From a virus: a DNA stretch of 40,680 bases. Below, piece after piece: positions 24,100 to 32,357 of the stretch. The position numbers and the translations under genes are program-made. Location of the stretch: positions 1-40,680 of the IMG/VR virus record IMGVR_UViG_3300020281_000052, one strand, 5' to 3'. The first letter of the stretch is position 1; every line of letters begins with the position of its first letter. The notes under the pieces were generated by a model. The model worked only from the letters and a program-made list of their open reading frames with translations. It did no database searches and had not been told where the DNA came from.

Positions 24100-25548
24100 T
24101 TATACGTACGCTAATGAGGTTAGTATGTTTTCTTTATGCATAGTATTTAACACCTGTTCTTTGTTAGGTGCATCATCAAGTGTTCCATCACCTCCAGATG
24201 AAACTATTACTTTTCCTTGTCCCGTAGCTGCCTTCTCTTGTGCTTCTTGACCAAATAATGGCAGTAATGCCTTCATAAGTTCACCTTGCATTTGTGCCTC
24301 TTTAGATTTTTCTTCAACATCTCCAGAAGAAGAAATATTTTCTGTAGTTGCAGCTTTATTACTTGGTTTTGGATCAACTTTTGCTCTATAAGATCTACCC
24401 CTTCGGTGTCGTCTACCTCTGGTCTTTGCTTCTACACCTTTGAAAGAAACATGGATATGATCCATATGGTCAGCATCAGTTTTCCACTTTATTTCATTAA
24501 TACCATATTTCTTCTTATTAGTCTTAAGCATTGCAGCGATCTTATCTAATCCCTTTTCACCTTGTCCTAAGATAGGAATATCAAGTGCTTCACCAAAATT
24601 ATGGAAAGACTTGGCAGATCTCTGCATTACAGCTTCTTGACCAGAACCAGTGTAACCTTGTTCTATATTGAAATCTGGATGCTGCCAGACAGCAACACCC
24701 TGTGAATTGAGGAACTTACCAAGAGCAACTGCTGCCTGATAACCCTTAGTTGGTTTAGTTTTTGCTTTACCATCACCAGACATATCACTATTCTTATCGT
24801 TAGACTCTTTATCTTCTGGGAAATCTTCTTCGTTATCTTCTATCTCATTATCCTTTTCCTTATTCTTATCCTTTTTATCTAACAACTTATCTTTGTTTAC
24901 TTTTTTATTCTCTAATTTATTATACTTTTCATCAATATCCTTTGGATCTTCATAGTCATATCCCCACAATGCATTAAAAGCATTACCCATTCTTTGGAAC
25001 ATTTCACCCCATCCCTCTGTCATACCTTTAAATATTTGTGCTATCCCTTCTTTATCTAATGGTTCTCCTGTAAATAAAGACTTACCTATTTTCCAGAAAA
25101 CTCGGATTATACCCCACGTTACTTTGGCAATCTGTTTAAAAACTGACATTATGCCATCAAAATATGCTTTCGCTCTTGGTAATATTTTTTTAACATGTCC
25201 AACAAGTTCAGGTATTTTACCTGCTAACCATCCTGTAAGAACAGCTCCAAGAGCCATGATAACACCTTCCAACATGTTACCTGCCTTTTCCTTGGCAAAC
25301 CTAGCAACTGGGTTTTCTTGTCCTTCTTTTTTCTCTACTTTTAGACTTGCTGCTTCATCTTTTTTCCTTTCCTGACCTTTAATCATTGCTTCTTGAGCTT
25401 TCAAAAACTTTCGTCTCTTCTCTACAAAATTACCTTTCTTACCTAGAAGTTTAGATATATTAAGAACAGTAGTATTAATACTCTTCATTTGAAGAGTTGA
25501 GTTTCTTAATTGATTTTGATTAACCTTTGGTAGTTCTACTTTTGCCAT
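24100..25548 (-). CDS. Tape-measure-like tail protein with M15 peptidase domain (482 aa)
   Basis: Three regions. Residues 1-90 are basic and coiled-coil-like. Residues 91-195 are hydrophobic (MLEGVIMALGAVLTGWLAGKIPELVG, FKQIAKVTWGIIRVFWKIG), matching the paralogue encoded next to it. Residues 205-265 are a Lys/Asp/Glu/Asn-rich linker. The domain at about 268-370 holds SFHNFGEALDI (H316, D323) and KTDADHMDHIHVSF (H361-H366), the zinc site pattern of M15 D,D-carboxypeptidases and L-Ala-D-Glu endopeptidases. It likely cleaves host peptidoglycan during DNA entry, standing in for the lysozyme domain missing from gp5. The C-terminus is basic (RGRRHRRGR), then Ser/Glu-rich. Placement next to gp27 and gp5 supports a hub location. 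Confidence 0.75.
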   Translation of the reverse strand: MAKVELPKVNQNQLRNSTLQMKSINTTVLNISKLLGKKGNFVEKRRKFLKAQEAMIKGQERKKDEAASLKVEKKEGQENPVARFAKEKAGNMLEGVIMALGAVLTGWLAGKIPELVGHVKKILPRAKAYFDGIMSVFKQIAKVTWGIIRVFWKIGKSLFTGEPLDKEGIAQIFKGMTEGWGEMFQRMGNAFNALWGYDYEDPKDIDEKYNKLENKKVNKDKLLDKKDKNKEKDNEIEDNEEDFPEDKESNDKNSDMSGDGKAKTKPTKGYQAAVALGKFLNSQGVAVWQHPDFNIEQGYTGSGQEAVMQRSAKSFHNFGEALDIPILGQGEKGLDKIAAMLKTNKKKYGINEIKWKTDADHMDHIHVSFKGVEAKTRGRRHRRGRSYRAKVDPKPSNKAATTENISSSGDVEEKSKEAQMQGELMKALLPLFGQEAQEKAATGQGKVIVSSGGDGTLDDAPNKEQVLNTMHKENILTSLAYV

Positions 25549-25558
25549 TTATCTTACC

Positions 25559-26983
25559 TCAAAAGTGTGCTGTGCAATTATACTGAATTGCAGAGAATAA
25601 AGTGTAGAAATTACTAGGATTATTAGATGGAATTGACTTAGATGCAGTGCTTCCAGTACTACTAGGTCTAGGATTAGGACCTGAAGGACCGCCCATACCA
25701 CCTGCATTAGCAACAGGTAATGGTGGAATGACAAATGTAGCTTGAGACTTTGGTTTTTCTTGAACAAATGTTTTATCTTTTGTAATTCCTTGCACCTTAC
25801 CAGTAGGAGTCACTCCAGAAATTTGCTCTTCATACATTGCTCGTACTTTTGGTGAGAAATTCATATAATTACTCTCAGACATTCTCTTTGATATTCCAAT
25901 CATTTTCATTTGATCTTCAGTAAGTTTATCACCTACAGGTTGACCAGCGATTAAATTAGCTTTAAATTTAGTACCCGTACCCTTCATATCACCAACTACA
26001 TTATTTTTATTAGTGATATTTGCAGACTTACCTTTCTTTTGTCTCTCTTGTTCTTTAAGCCAACTTTTCTTTAGTGCTTCCTCAAAACCCTCGTCACCTT
26101 CTTTTAAACCATTTATAGATGTGTCTGAAGCATCATAATTTGCTCTCCACTTATCATAAGTCTCACCTTTTCCTTTTTTATTCCTTCTTTTATTTCTCCT
26201 GCTCTTTCTTCCAGACGACACTGATGATACCTTCTCAGTTTTGTCTTCACTATCACCAAATCCTAAGAATCCTGCTATTGCTCCGAAGGTATTAGAAATT
26301 TTCTTCTTAACGTTTTGCACAAAATCAACCATTTTCTTTATGGTTTTAAAGACTTTTTGTGCAATACCATAAACAAAATCTATAAATTTCTTGATTATAC
26401 CTCCAACAAATTCAAATCCTTTCTTTAAGAAATCAACTATAGTTCTTATAGTTTTCACAATGAAGTTAAATGTCCACTTAATTGCCTTCCACAATACATT
26501 AAAAATTTTAGTTATAGTCGGACCAACTTTTTCCCATGCTTTCTTAAGACCATCTATTATCTCTGGTAATTTACCTGCTAACCATCCCCCAAGAATAGCT
26601 AAGAATCCATTTATCAGTCCATCTAATATACCACCAAAATTAGTTACTTCCTTGGCAATATTACCAATCTTCTTTATTCCTCCACCGATAGCACTACCAA
26701 GTCCTTTTCCTTCTTCTTTCTTTCTTACCTGACCCTTTGCTTGTACTGCTGCTTTCTTTTTGTCTACTAAATCCTTTTTATCTTTTTTCAAACCATCTGC
26801 TAACATAGCATAGATTGCTTGTAAATTTTTATTAATACCTACTAAAAGTGAATCATTAAAACCAGCAACAACAACTTGTTGAACACCAACAGCAGCACCC
26901 TGAGGCTGACTATTTCTGCCCATCATATTTTTAGCAAGAGCTCTGCCCGTGCTTCGTTGTCCTCTTTGGTATGAATCAGCCAT
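25559..26983 (-). CDS. Tape-measure-like tail/hub protein (474 aa), paralogue of the M15 protein
   Basis: Residues 1-115: basic with Lys-rich linker (LKKDKKDLVDKKKAAVQAKG). Residues 117-250: amphipathic hydrophobic helices (FLAILGGWLAGKLPEIIDGLKKAW, FNVLWKAIKWTFNFIVKTIRTIVDFLKKGF), the same GWLAGKLPEI motif and helical pattern as the M15-domain neighbour. Residues 270-310: very basic (SSGRKSRRNKRRNKKGKG). The rest is polar. This looks like a baseplate hub/tail-lysis-type structural protein related to gp29 tape-measure function. It starts 8 bases inside the gp51 gene end. T4 gp29 homology is not visible by eye, so the name is by position and composition. Confidence 0.65.
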   Translation of the reverse strand: MADSYQRGQRSTGRALAKNMMGRNSQPQGAAVGVQQVVVAGFNDSLLVGINKNLQAIYAMLADGLKKDKKDLVDKKKAAVQAKGQVRKKEEGKGLGSAIGGGIKKIGNIAKEVTNFGGILDGLINGFLAILGGWLAGKLPEIIDGLKKAWEKVGPTITKIFNVLWKAIKWTFNFIVKTIRTIVDFLKKGFEFVGGIIKKFIDFVYGIAQKVFKTIKKMVDFVQNVKKKISNTFGAIAGFLGFGDSEDKTEKVSSVSSGRKSRRNKRRNKKGKGETYDKWRANYDASDTSINGLKEGDEGFEEALKKSWLKEQERQKKGKSANITNKNNVVGDMKGTGTKFKANLIAGQPVGDKLTEDQMKMIGISKRMSESNYMNFSPKVRAMYEEQISGVTPTGKVQGITKDKTFVQEKPKSQATFVIPPLPVANAGGMGGPSGPNPRPSSTGSTASKSIPSNNPSNFYTLFSAIQYNCTAHF

Positions 26984-27149
26984 TCTGCTGTGCCTTTAGG
27001 TTTTCCTCTTCGATGTGTTGTTGGAGGAGTGAAACATAAATCTCCCTTTCCCAAGGAATCATATTTTCAAGCTCTGTCAAAGAGTATTTATGGTACTGCA
27101 TCAAGGCAAAATTTAACTTAAAATATGACACAAGATCCTCATGTGCCAT
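26976..27149 (-). CDS. gp51: gp51-like baseplate hub assembly protein (57 aa)
   Basis: A short frame read by hand: MAHEDLVSYFKLNFALMQYH, then SLTELENMIPWEREIYVSLL and a Gln/Glu/Lys-rich tail ending KAQQNG. This composition and length (helical, IPWEREIYV) matches the cyanophage gp51 baseplate hub assembly catalyst. In T4 gp51 is needed for hub assembly but is absent from the finished virion. It lies between gp26 and the hub proteins and overlaps the next start by 8 bases. Confidence 0.75.
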   Translation of the reverse strand: MAHEDLVSYFKLNFALMQYHKYSLTELENMIPWEREIYVSLLQQHIEEENLKAQQNG

Positions 27150-27151
27150 TA

Positions 27152-27868
27152 TTAGACGAAAAAAGATGCCAAGCCCTCAAGTACTACATTATTATCAACC
27201 CCAGTGTTGGGATTCTTAACTACCAACTTATGTGATAGTTTAGGCATGGTATCAAAAAACTGTTCTACTTCTTTGAACTGTTTGGTGTTTAGTTGATCCA
27301 AGAATTCGATTCTTTCTTTTTCAGAATAATCAGTTGCTGGCCATGCTTCTTCATCAGTATAAATTTGGTCAATGCATCCAGCAATCATTTTGAATGATGC
27401 ATCTACATTAGTACCTTCAAAATCAAAGTTACTCTTAATAAACTGTTCCATTGAAGGATACTTTAACCTTAAGGAAAGGTTTTTATCCAGTTTAATGTCT
27501 TGCTTATGTTTTTTATTTCTCTCTACTTTAATATCATCAAGGTTGACTGATATATCTACTTTTGTTTCACCGTCATCTTCACAGGTTACAACTAAATCTA
27601 CAACTTCACCGACAGACTTAGCACGAACATTTAAGAAGAGATACTCAATATCAAAAGTAGGTAATGAGTCTATCTTAACACCTCTAGTGAGGATACATGC
27701 ATTAAGAACATCAGTAATTGCAGCAGTTATTTGTTTTGTATCTTCCGATTCCATTGCAAGGATAAGGATTTTCTCTTCCTTGACTAGAAATGGACGATAT
27801 TTAACTTTCTTGTTATTTGATGGTAAAGTCAACTCATAAGTAGGAGTCGCAATGGTTGGTAATGGCAT
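27152..27868 (-). CDS. gp26: gp26-like baseplate hub subunit
   Basis: 238 residues. The N-terminal PTYELTLPSNNKKVKYRPFLVKEEKILILAMES is the recognisable T4 gp26/baseplate family opening. IEYLFLNVRAKSVGEVVDLVVTCEDDGETKVDIS (about 80-113) follows, then helical charged sequence with EQFFDTMPKLSHKL near the end. In T4 gp26 belongs to the central hub; in this family it is also likened to the T4 baseplate protein family that includes phage-tail assembly chaperones. The ATG is preceded by an AT-rich CTATATAATATACTG. The stop precedes the gp51 start by 2 bases. Confidence 0.8.
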   Translation of the reverse strand: MPLPTIATPTYELTLPSNNKKVKYRPFLVKEEKILILAMESEDTKQITAAITDVLNACILTRGVKIDSLPTFDIEYLFLNVRAKSVGEVVDLVVTCEDDGETKVDISVNLDDIKVERNKKHKQDIKLDKNLSLRLKYPSMEQFIKSNFDFEGTNVDASFKMIAGCIDQIYTDEEAWPATDYSEKERIEFLDQLNTKQFKEVEQFFDTMPKLSHKLVVKNPNTGVDNNVVLEGLASFFV

Positions 27869-27897
27869 AATTACAATTTCAGTATATTATATAGGGG

Positions 27898-28881
27898 TCA
27901 AATAAAACGTTGTCTGATGGATTCAACAGATCCCTGTAAAGATCTGGCATTTCTAGAAATACCAGCAAGACTATTGGCAGCACTATTGATTTGACCTAGT
28001 GCTGAGGTTCCACCAAAGGCAGCTGCAGCACCAATAGCAAGACCACCTAATTGAGGAATAAAGTTGCCGAAAGTTCCTTGAGATATAGATTTACTATCAA
28101 TAGAACCACAAACATAACGATCGTATGCCATGGTAACAGTCATCTGAAGTATCTGTGATCCTTGATATGAAACTGGAATAGCAACAATATCAAGAGGAAA
28201 ACATCCAACAAAGTTATATTCTATCTGATATTGGTAGTCTCTGTCAAATTTTTTAATTTGGATAGTATCACATTTGTAACCTTGTTGTGGATATTTCATT
28301 CTTACATAATATCCTGGTCTTGCTTTATCAAAAACTCCATCAGCAGATTCTGCACCACTAACAATATATTCCATCCAGTGCTCGAAAAACTTTAATGTCT
28401 TATATTCTGCATCAACATAAAAAGTAAGATCAATAGGAACAAAAGTTCTTGTATGTGCAATGTTTTCTCTAACACCCATGAAGTTTGTTACTTCAGAAAT
28501 AGCAAAACGGGACGTTGGGAGAGACGCACTGCTACACAATAAACCAAGTTCTCTAGTAATAAAATCTGTATCAACTCCTTTTTGTGCTAAGTATCCACTA
28601 AGATTAGATAGATTCATAAAACCAGCAAAGGATGCTTCATAATGAGAGGTCTGTGCTAGTCTACCAAATGAAGAAATGACTTCTGACATTCCTTTTGGTG
28701 TTCCTCTACCTGATTTATTAGTAAATCCATTACCACTACCACCACTTAAAGCGTCAGCAATAGCTGTGGCACTATTAAGAATACCAGATACTTTCTTTAC
28801 TTCTTTACTATTAGGGAATATGCTTGCTGCTAATCTTCCATATCCAGCAGCAATCTGTGCACCCTTTGCAAGATTTTGCAC
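27898..28881 (-). CDS. gp54: gp54-like baseplate tail-tube initiator
   Basis: 327 residues: VQNLAKGAQIAAGYGRLAASIFPN at the N-terminus, then a beta-rich core (HTRTFVPIDLTFYVDAEYKTLKFFEHWMEYIV, PGYYVRMKYPQQGYKCDTIQIKKFDRDYQYQIEYNFVGCFPLDIVAIP) like tube-type proteins, and a small-residue C-terminus. In T4 gp54 caps the hub and starts tail-tube polymerisation together with gp48; both are present and encoded on opposite strands here. The only start with support is GTG at 28881. The frame extends to 28902 with an ATA preceded by AGG, so a non-standard start may be used. The core resembles the gp48 gene 29778-30770. Confidence 0.8.
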   Translation of the reverse strand: MQNLAKGAQIAAGYGRLAASIFPNSKEVKKVSGILNSATAIADALSGGSGNGFTNKSGRGTPKGMSEVISSFGRLAQTSHYEASFAGFMNLSNLSGYLAQKGVDTDFITRELGLLCSSASLPTSRFAISEVTNFMGVRENIAHTRTFVPIDLTFYVDAEYKTLKFFEHWMEYIVSGAESADGVFDKARPGYYVRMKYPQQGYKCDTIQIKKFDRDYQYQIEYNFVGCFPLDIVAIPVSYQGSQILQMTVTMAYDRYVCGSIDSKSISQGTFGNFIPQLGGLAIGAAAAFGGTSALGQINSAANSLAGISRNARSLQGSVESIRQRFI

Positions 28882-28933
28882 GTTTGTTGTTATGATTTGC
28901 CTATACTATATAGGAGAGTAACGATAAATATTA
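28882..28933. promoter_or_regulatory. Divergent intergenic region gp54/gp4 with dyad
   Basis: The only divergent gene pair in the window. A perfect inverted repeat CCTATA-CTA-TATAGG spans 28900-28914 and carries TATACTATA on one strand and TATAGTATA on the other. It could provide a -10-like or late element in both directions. GATAAATA at 28922-28929 lies only 4 bases from the gp4 ATG and may be chance. The plus-strand AGGAG at 28912-28916 is 17 bases from the ATG, a long spacing. Confidence 0.45.
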
Positions 28934-29371
28934 ATGGCATATAAAGGGAAGTATAGACCAACTAACCCTAAGAAGTACAAAGGTGATCCAACAAACATCA
29001 TCTATCGTTCTCTTTGGGAGCGTAAGTTTATGTTTTACTGTGACTTAAATGATAATATTTTAGAATGGGGAAGTGAAGAGTTTTTTATACCATATCGTTC
29101 TCCGTTAGATAATAGAGTGCATAGATATTTTCCCGATTTTTATATTAAATACATAAAATCCAATGGATCGATTTGTAGATCCATTATTGAAGTGAAACCA
29201 GATAGACAAACAAGACCTCCTAAGAAACCAAAAAGAAAATCAAAAGGATACTTATATGAGGTAACCCAATATGTCACAAATGAGGCAAAATGGAAAGCTG
29301 CCAAAGAGTTTTGTAAGGACAGACTTTGGGAATTCAAAATTTTTACCGAACATGAACTAGGTATTAAGTAA
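28934..29371 (+). CDS. gp4: gp4-like head completion protein (T4 gp50/gp4 family)
   Basis: 145 residues. The motif series YRSLWERKFMFYCDLNDNILEWGSEEFFIPYRSPLDN, RYFPDFYIKYI, IIEVKPDRQTRPP is the T4 gp4 head-completion family, which has a PD-(D/E)XK-like nuclease fold (W-x-SE, FPDF, EVKP). In T4 gp4 (also called gp50/65 family) joins the head and tail by finishing the portal neck. It opens the plus-strand block and overlaps the next start (TAATG). Strong match. Confidence 0.9.
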   Translation: MAYKGKYRPTNPKKYKGDPTNIIYRSLWERKFMFYCDLNDNILEWGSEEFFIPYRSPLDNRVHRYFPDFYIKYIKSNGSICRSIIEVKPDRQTRPPKKPKRKSKGYLYEVTQYVTNEAKWKAAKEFCKDRLWEFKIFTEHELGIK

Positions 29372-29742
29372 TGGTATTAAATCCACCAACAGAAAATAGA
29401 CTTACTCCTATTATAGATGAGATGACTGGTATGGAAGATCCAGATGATATGATGTTGTCAATTATATCAGTTTTAGGAGAAAGTGGATCTGTTCCAGAGG
29501 TAGGACAATATTACACATTCATCTATAAACCAAAGACAGCTAATATTACATATGATGAGCACCCATTAATAGCATGCACAGAGATTACAGAATGGGGATT
29601 TAAAGGTATTAATTTTCATCATAATGGACAATTAAGATTCTATACATTCCCAGAAATTGTAGGTCAAGTGCACCAAGTTAGGAGCACTGAATTTGAAGAT
29701 CTTAAGTCAATTCCTTACGCTAGAATAAAAACTAACAGATAA
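29371..29742 (+). CDS. Conserved T4-like cyanophage structural-operon protein (123 aa)
   Basis: Begins MVLNPPTENRLTPIIDEMTGMEDPDDMMLSIISVLGES. A helical N-terminal part is followed by a beta-rich domain (QYYTFIYKPKTANITYDEHPLIACTEITEWGFKGINFHHNGQLRFYTF). I recognise it as a conserved protein lying between gp4 and gp48 in cyanophages, with no T4 gene number. TAATG coupling to gp4 suggests a virion or assembly role. Confidence 0.75.
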   Translation: MVLNPPTENRLTPIIDEMTGMEDPDDMMLSIISVLGESGSVPEVGQYYTFIYKPKTANITYDEHPLIACTEITEWGFKGINFHHNGQLRFYTFPEIVGQVHQVRSTEFEDLKSIPYARIKTNR

Positions 29743-29745
29743 CTC

Positions 29746-29753
29746 TATAAATA
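29746..29753 (+). promoter_or_regulatory. T4 late promoter TATAAATA before gp48
   Basis: Plus-strand CTCTATAAATAGTTTTGG contains the exact T4 late octamer, 24 bases before the GTG start at 29778. A short inverted repeat TTTGG-AAA-CCAAA follows in the leader. gp33 (sliding-clamp-dependent late transcription factor) is encoded in this window, so this is the site it would serve. Confidence 0.7.
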
Positions 29754-29777
29754 GTTTTGGAAACCAAATAAAAGATA

Positions 29778-30770
29778 GTGGTTAGATTTACTGAAGTACC
29801 TACACAATTAGGCAAAATAGCAGATTATTCCTCAAGGTTGAGCAATGCTTTGGGATCTATTGCAGGTTTTTTTGGTGGAGGAAATGTTTTAAGATATCCT
29901 ATGGATATGATAGACTCTTCAACTGATTATATGAAAATTAGTTGTCTTGAGTATACACCATCTGGAGGATTTGTAGCAGAAGGTAGCCTTAAGGTTGCAG
30001 AAGGTAGTGAGGTAAATGCTTCTGTTAGTAAAATAAAATCGACAATTATATTACCAATGCCAAATGGTATTGCAGATTATCAGGCTGCTGGTTGGGCTGA
30101 AGATGAAGTAGATGCATTGAATATGACAGCATATACTGCAGCATCAGGACTTATAAACAATGATGCACCACTAACAAAACCAAAGGAAGCACTTGACAAT
30201 GCTGGTAAGACAATTCAAGGTACAGTGGATAGAATAACTGGATCTGGTGGTGCTCTTATTAAACAGTTTCAAAACAGGATGGCAGCAACAGCAATAAATG
30301 CCTTACCAGGTGGAAACATTGATACTCAAGCAATTCTTTCAAGAACTGAAGGAAGAATTATCAATGGAAACAAAGAAGCACTATTCAATGGTGTTTCTCT
30401 AAGAAAATTTGAATATTCTTTCCAGATAATTCCAAGAAGTCCGAAAGAAGGTCAGGAAGTTAAAGAAATTATTAGAACTTTCAAACAATGTATGTCTGCA
30501 TCAAAAGGAAGTCAAGGAGTTTTCTTGAATAGTCCAGATGTATGGAGAGTTGAATTTATGACAGGATCTCAACCACATAGATTTTTGAAGAGACATAAGA
30601 TTTGTGCTTTAGAGCAATGTAGTATTAACTACACTGCTGCTGGACAGTATAGTACATATGAAGATGCAACACCAACTCATATGAATTTAGCATTGTCTTT
30701 TGCGGAACTCAACCCAATTTACAAAGAAGATTATGACACTGGTGAAGGTCTAAGAGGAACAGGATACTAA
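29778..30770 (+). CDS. gp48: gp48-like baseplate tail-tube cap
   Basis: 330 residues with GTG start. N-terminus VRFTEVPTQLGKIADYSSRLSNALGSIAGFFGGG, a central beta-rich core (FEYSFQIIPRSPKEGQEVKEIIRTFKQCM, VWRVEFMTGSQPHRFLKRHKICALEQCSINYTAAG), and C-terminal HMNLALSFAELNPIYKEDYD. The FEYSFQIIPRSPKE and FAELxPIYKxDY patterns are those of T4 gp48. With gp54 it closes the top of the hub and starts the tail tube. The core shares with gp54 (27898) the tube-protein fold. It overlaps gp53 by TAATG. Confidence 0.85.
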   Translation: MVRFTEVPTQLGKIADYSSRLSNALGSIAGFFGGGNVLRYPMDMIDSSTDYMKISCLEYTPSGGFVAEGSLKVAEGSEVNASVSKIKSTIILPMPNGIADYQAAGWAEDEVDALNMTAYTAASGLINNDAPLTKPKEALDNAGKTIQGTVDRITGSGGALIKQFQNRMAATAINALPGGNIDTQAILSRTEGRIINGNKEALFNGVSLRKFEYSFQIIPRSPKEGQEVKEIIRTFKQCMSASKGSQGVFLNSPDVWRVEFMTGSQPHRFLKRHKICALEQCSINYTAAGQYSTYEDATPTHMNLALSFAELNPIYKEDYDTGEGLRGTGY

Positions 30771-31396
30771 TGGGTTATTTCAGAGAACTACCAGACTTTG
30801 AAGTTCAAAGTCCTTTTTCAACTTATAGAAACTCGAAAGACGAGTACATAAAAACTAAAAACCTCTTCAAGAGAATGAAAATGATTGATGAGGTTTATAA
30901 TGATGTGACTAATTTTGATAGATTTATTATTCCAGATGGAACTAGACCTGATCAGGTTGCCTTAGAATATTATAAAGATGAAGAACTGGACTATGTTATA
31001 TTAATCACAAATAATATTATCAATCTAAGAGATGAGTGGCCACTAGGAGGAGAAGACTTTTATAACTTTATCTACAGAAAGTATGGTAAAAACAATATTC
31101 AAAACATTCATCACTACGAAACAACTGAATTAAAAGATCTCAATGATAAATTAATTGTTCCCGAAGGTAAGTGGGTTGATTCTAATTTTACAGTATATTT
31201 AAATGGAACTGCCGTAAATCCAGTAAAAAGTGTTTCCAACCTAGCATATGAATTTGAAGAAAACAATAAAAAAACTGAGATCTATTTGTTAAGACCTCAG
31301 TTCTTAGGAATGTTTATTAATGATATGAGAACAGCATATAAGTACACTGTTTCATCTCAACGAAGAGATGGAAAAACAAAGAGAGGATCTTATTAA
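30770..31396 (+). CDS. gp53: gp53-like baseplate wedge protein
   Basis: 208 residues. MGYFRELPDFEVQSPFS, then FDRFIIPDGTRPDQVALEYYKDEELDYVILITNNIINLRDEWPLG (about 48-93) is the strongly conserved gp53 core with LysM-like region. In T4 gp53 completes the wedges and links them around the hub. Last gene of the plus-strand block; its TAA stop shares the palindrome TTAA with the stop of gp32 on the other strand. Confidence 0.9.
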   Translation: MGYFRELPDFEVQSPFSTYRNSKDEYIKTKNLFKRMKMIDEVYNDVTNFDRFIIPDGTRPDQVALEYYKDEELDYVILITNNIINLRDEWPLGGEDFYNFIYRKYGKNNIQNIHHYETTELKDLNDKLIVPEGKWVDSNFTVYLNGTAVNPVKSVSNLAYEFEENNKKTEIYLLRPQFLGMFINDMRTAYKYTVSSQRRDGKTKRGSY

Positions 31397-32325
31397 GCCT
31401 CAGCAAGTTTCTGGAACTTTGCCATAATATCATCAAGGTCATCATCATTTGATGGTGGTGCAACTTCTACTTTAGGTGCAGCAGTTACCTCAATTTTATT
31501 GTGTAAACCTTCACTGTAGTCTTCTAATTCACCTCTACTATCATCTTCATCAGCAACTTCTGGATCAGGACGACGTACTGCTCCTTCTAGACCTAAAACA
31601 GTCTTCATACGTTTTTCAAGAATTGCATAATCCTTGAACTTATCAGCAGCAATAATCTCTGCAAGTCCATATTCTTTCTTCCAGATTGCTTCAAGTGCAT
31701 CATCATCGTCTAAAAGTGGACTAACACCAGCAAACTCAGAAGAATCATAGTTCCAGTAACCTGCAACTTTCTTGATCTTTAGTTTGAAGTTAGCACCTTT
31801 CCAGAAATCGAAAGGATCGATTGCTTCTTCATCTTCAAATTCAGGTTGCATAGCAGCAAGGATCTTATCATAGATCTTCTTACCAAACTTGAATAAGAAT
31901 ACACCACCCTCATTTTCAGGGTTAGTAGGATCTTTCACTACATAGATGTTTGCGTAATATGATAGTTTACGCTTCTGATTACGGGCAATTTCTTTATTAG
32001 CATCGCTACCACTATTCCAAAGTTCGGAATTGTACGCAGATACAGGATCTTTTTGACCTATAGTAGTCAAAGAGTTCTCAATATACCATCCACCAGGACC
32101 TTTAAATGCGTGAGTATATAGTTTTACGAATGGGATATCTTCACCTTCTGGTGGTGGAAGAAATCTGATAACAGCATAACCGTTACCTGCTTTATCTACT
32201 TCGGGTTTCCATAAGCGATCATCGCCAGAACCACCCTTTGAGTTGTTTTGTTTTTCGATTTCCTTGACCAGTTTACTGGTAAGAGAACCTAATTTAGATT
32301 GTTTTTTTAGATCGGAAAAAGACAT
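31393..32325 (-). CDS. gp32: gp32-like single-stranded DNA-binding protein
   Basis: 310 residues. An N-terminal basic LAST-like motif (SLTSKLVKEIEKQ, about 14-26) is for cooperative self-interaction. The OB core holds AGNGYAVIRFLPPP, PGGWYIENSLTTIG, KLSYYANIYVVKDPTNPENEGGVFLFKFGKKIYDKI and DPFDFWKGANFKLKI. The C-terminus is acidic (DEDDSRGELEDYSEG, NDDDLDDIMAKF), the T4 site for partner proteins such as gp59. The Cys/His zinc site of T4 gp32 is missing: no Cys in the KDPV...KRKLSYY region. A near-perfect sigma-70 promoter lies upstream (32358-32386). Its partners gp59 and gp33 are next door. Confidence 0.95.
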   Translation of the reverse strand: MSFSDLKKQSKLGSLTSKLVKEIEKQNNSKGGSGDDRLWKPEVDKAGNGYAVIRFLPPPEGEDIPFVKLYTHAFKGPGGWYIENSLTTIGQKDPVSAYNSELWNSGSDANKEIARNQKRKLSYYANIYVVKDPTNPENEGGVFLFKFGKKIYDKILAAMQPEFEDEEAIDPFDFWKGANFKLKIKKVAGYWNYDSSEFAGVSPLLDDDDALEAIWKKEYGLAEIIAADKFKDYAILEKRMKTVLGLEGAVRRPDPEVADEDDSRGELEDYSEGLHNKIEVTAAPKVEVAPPSNDDDLDDIMAKFQKLAEA

Positions 32326-32357
32326 TAGATTTGGCCTGTGTTTGTACGGATTTGGTT

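Noticed and set aside
28922-28929. GATAAATA as the late promoter of gp4
   Set aside because: Only 4 bases separate it from the ATG. The initiation site would be inside the gene, so it is mentioned but not called.
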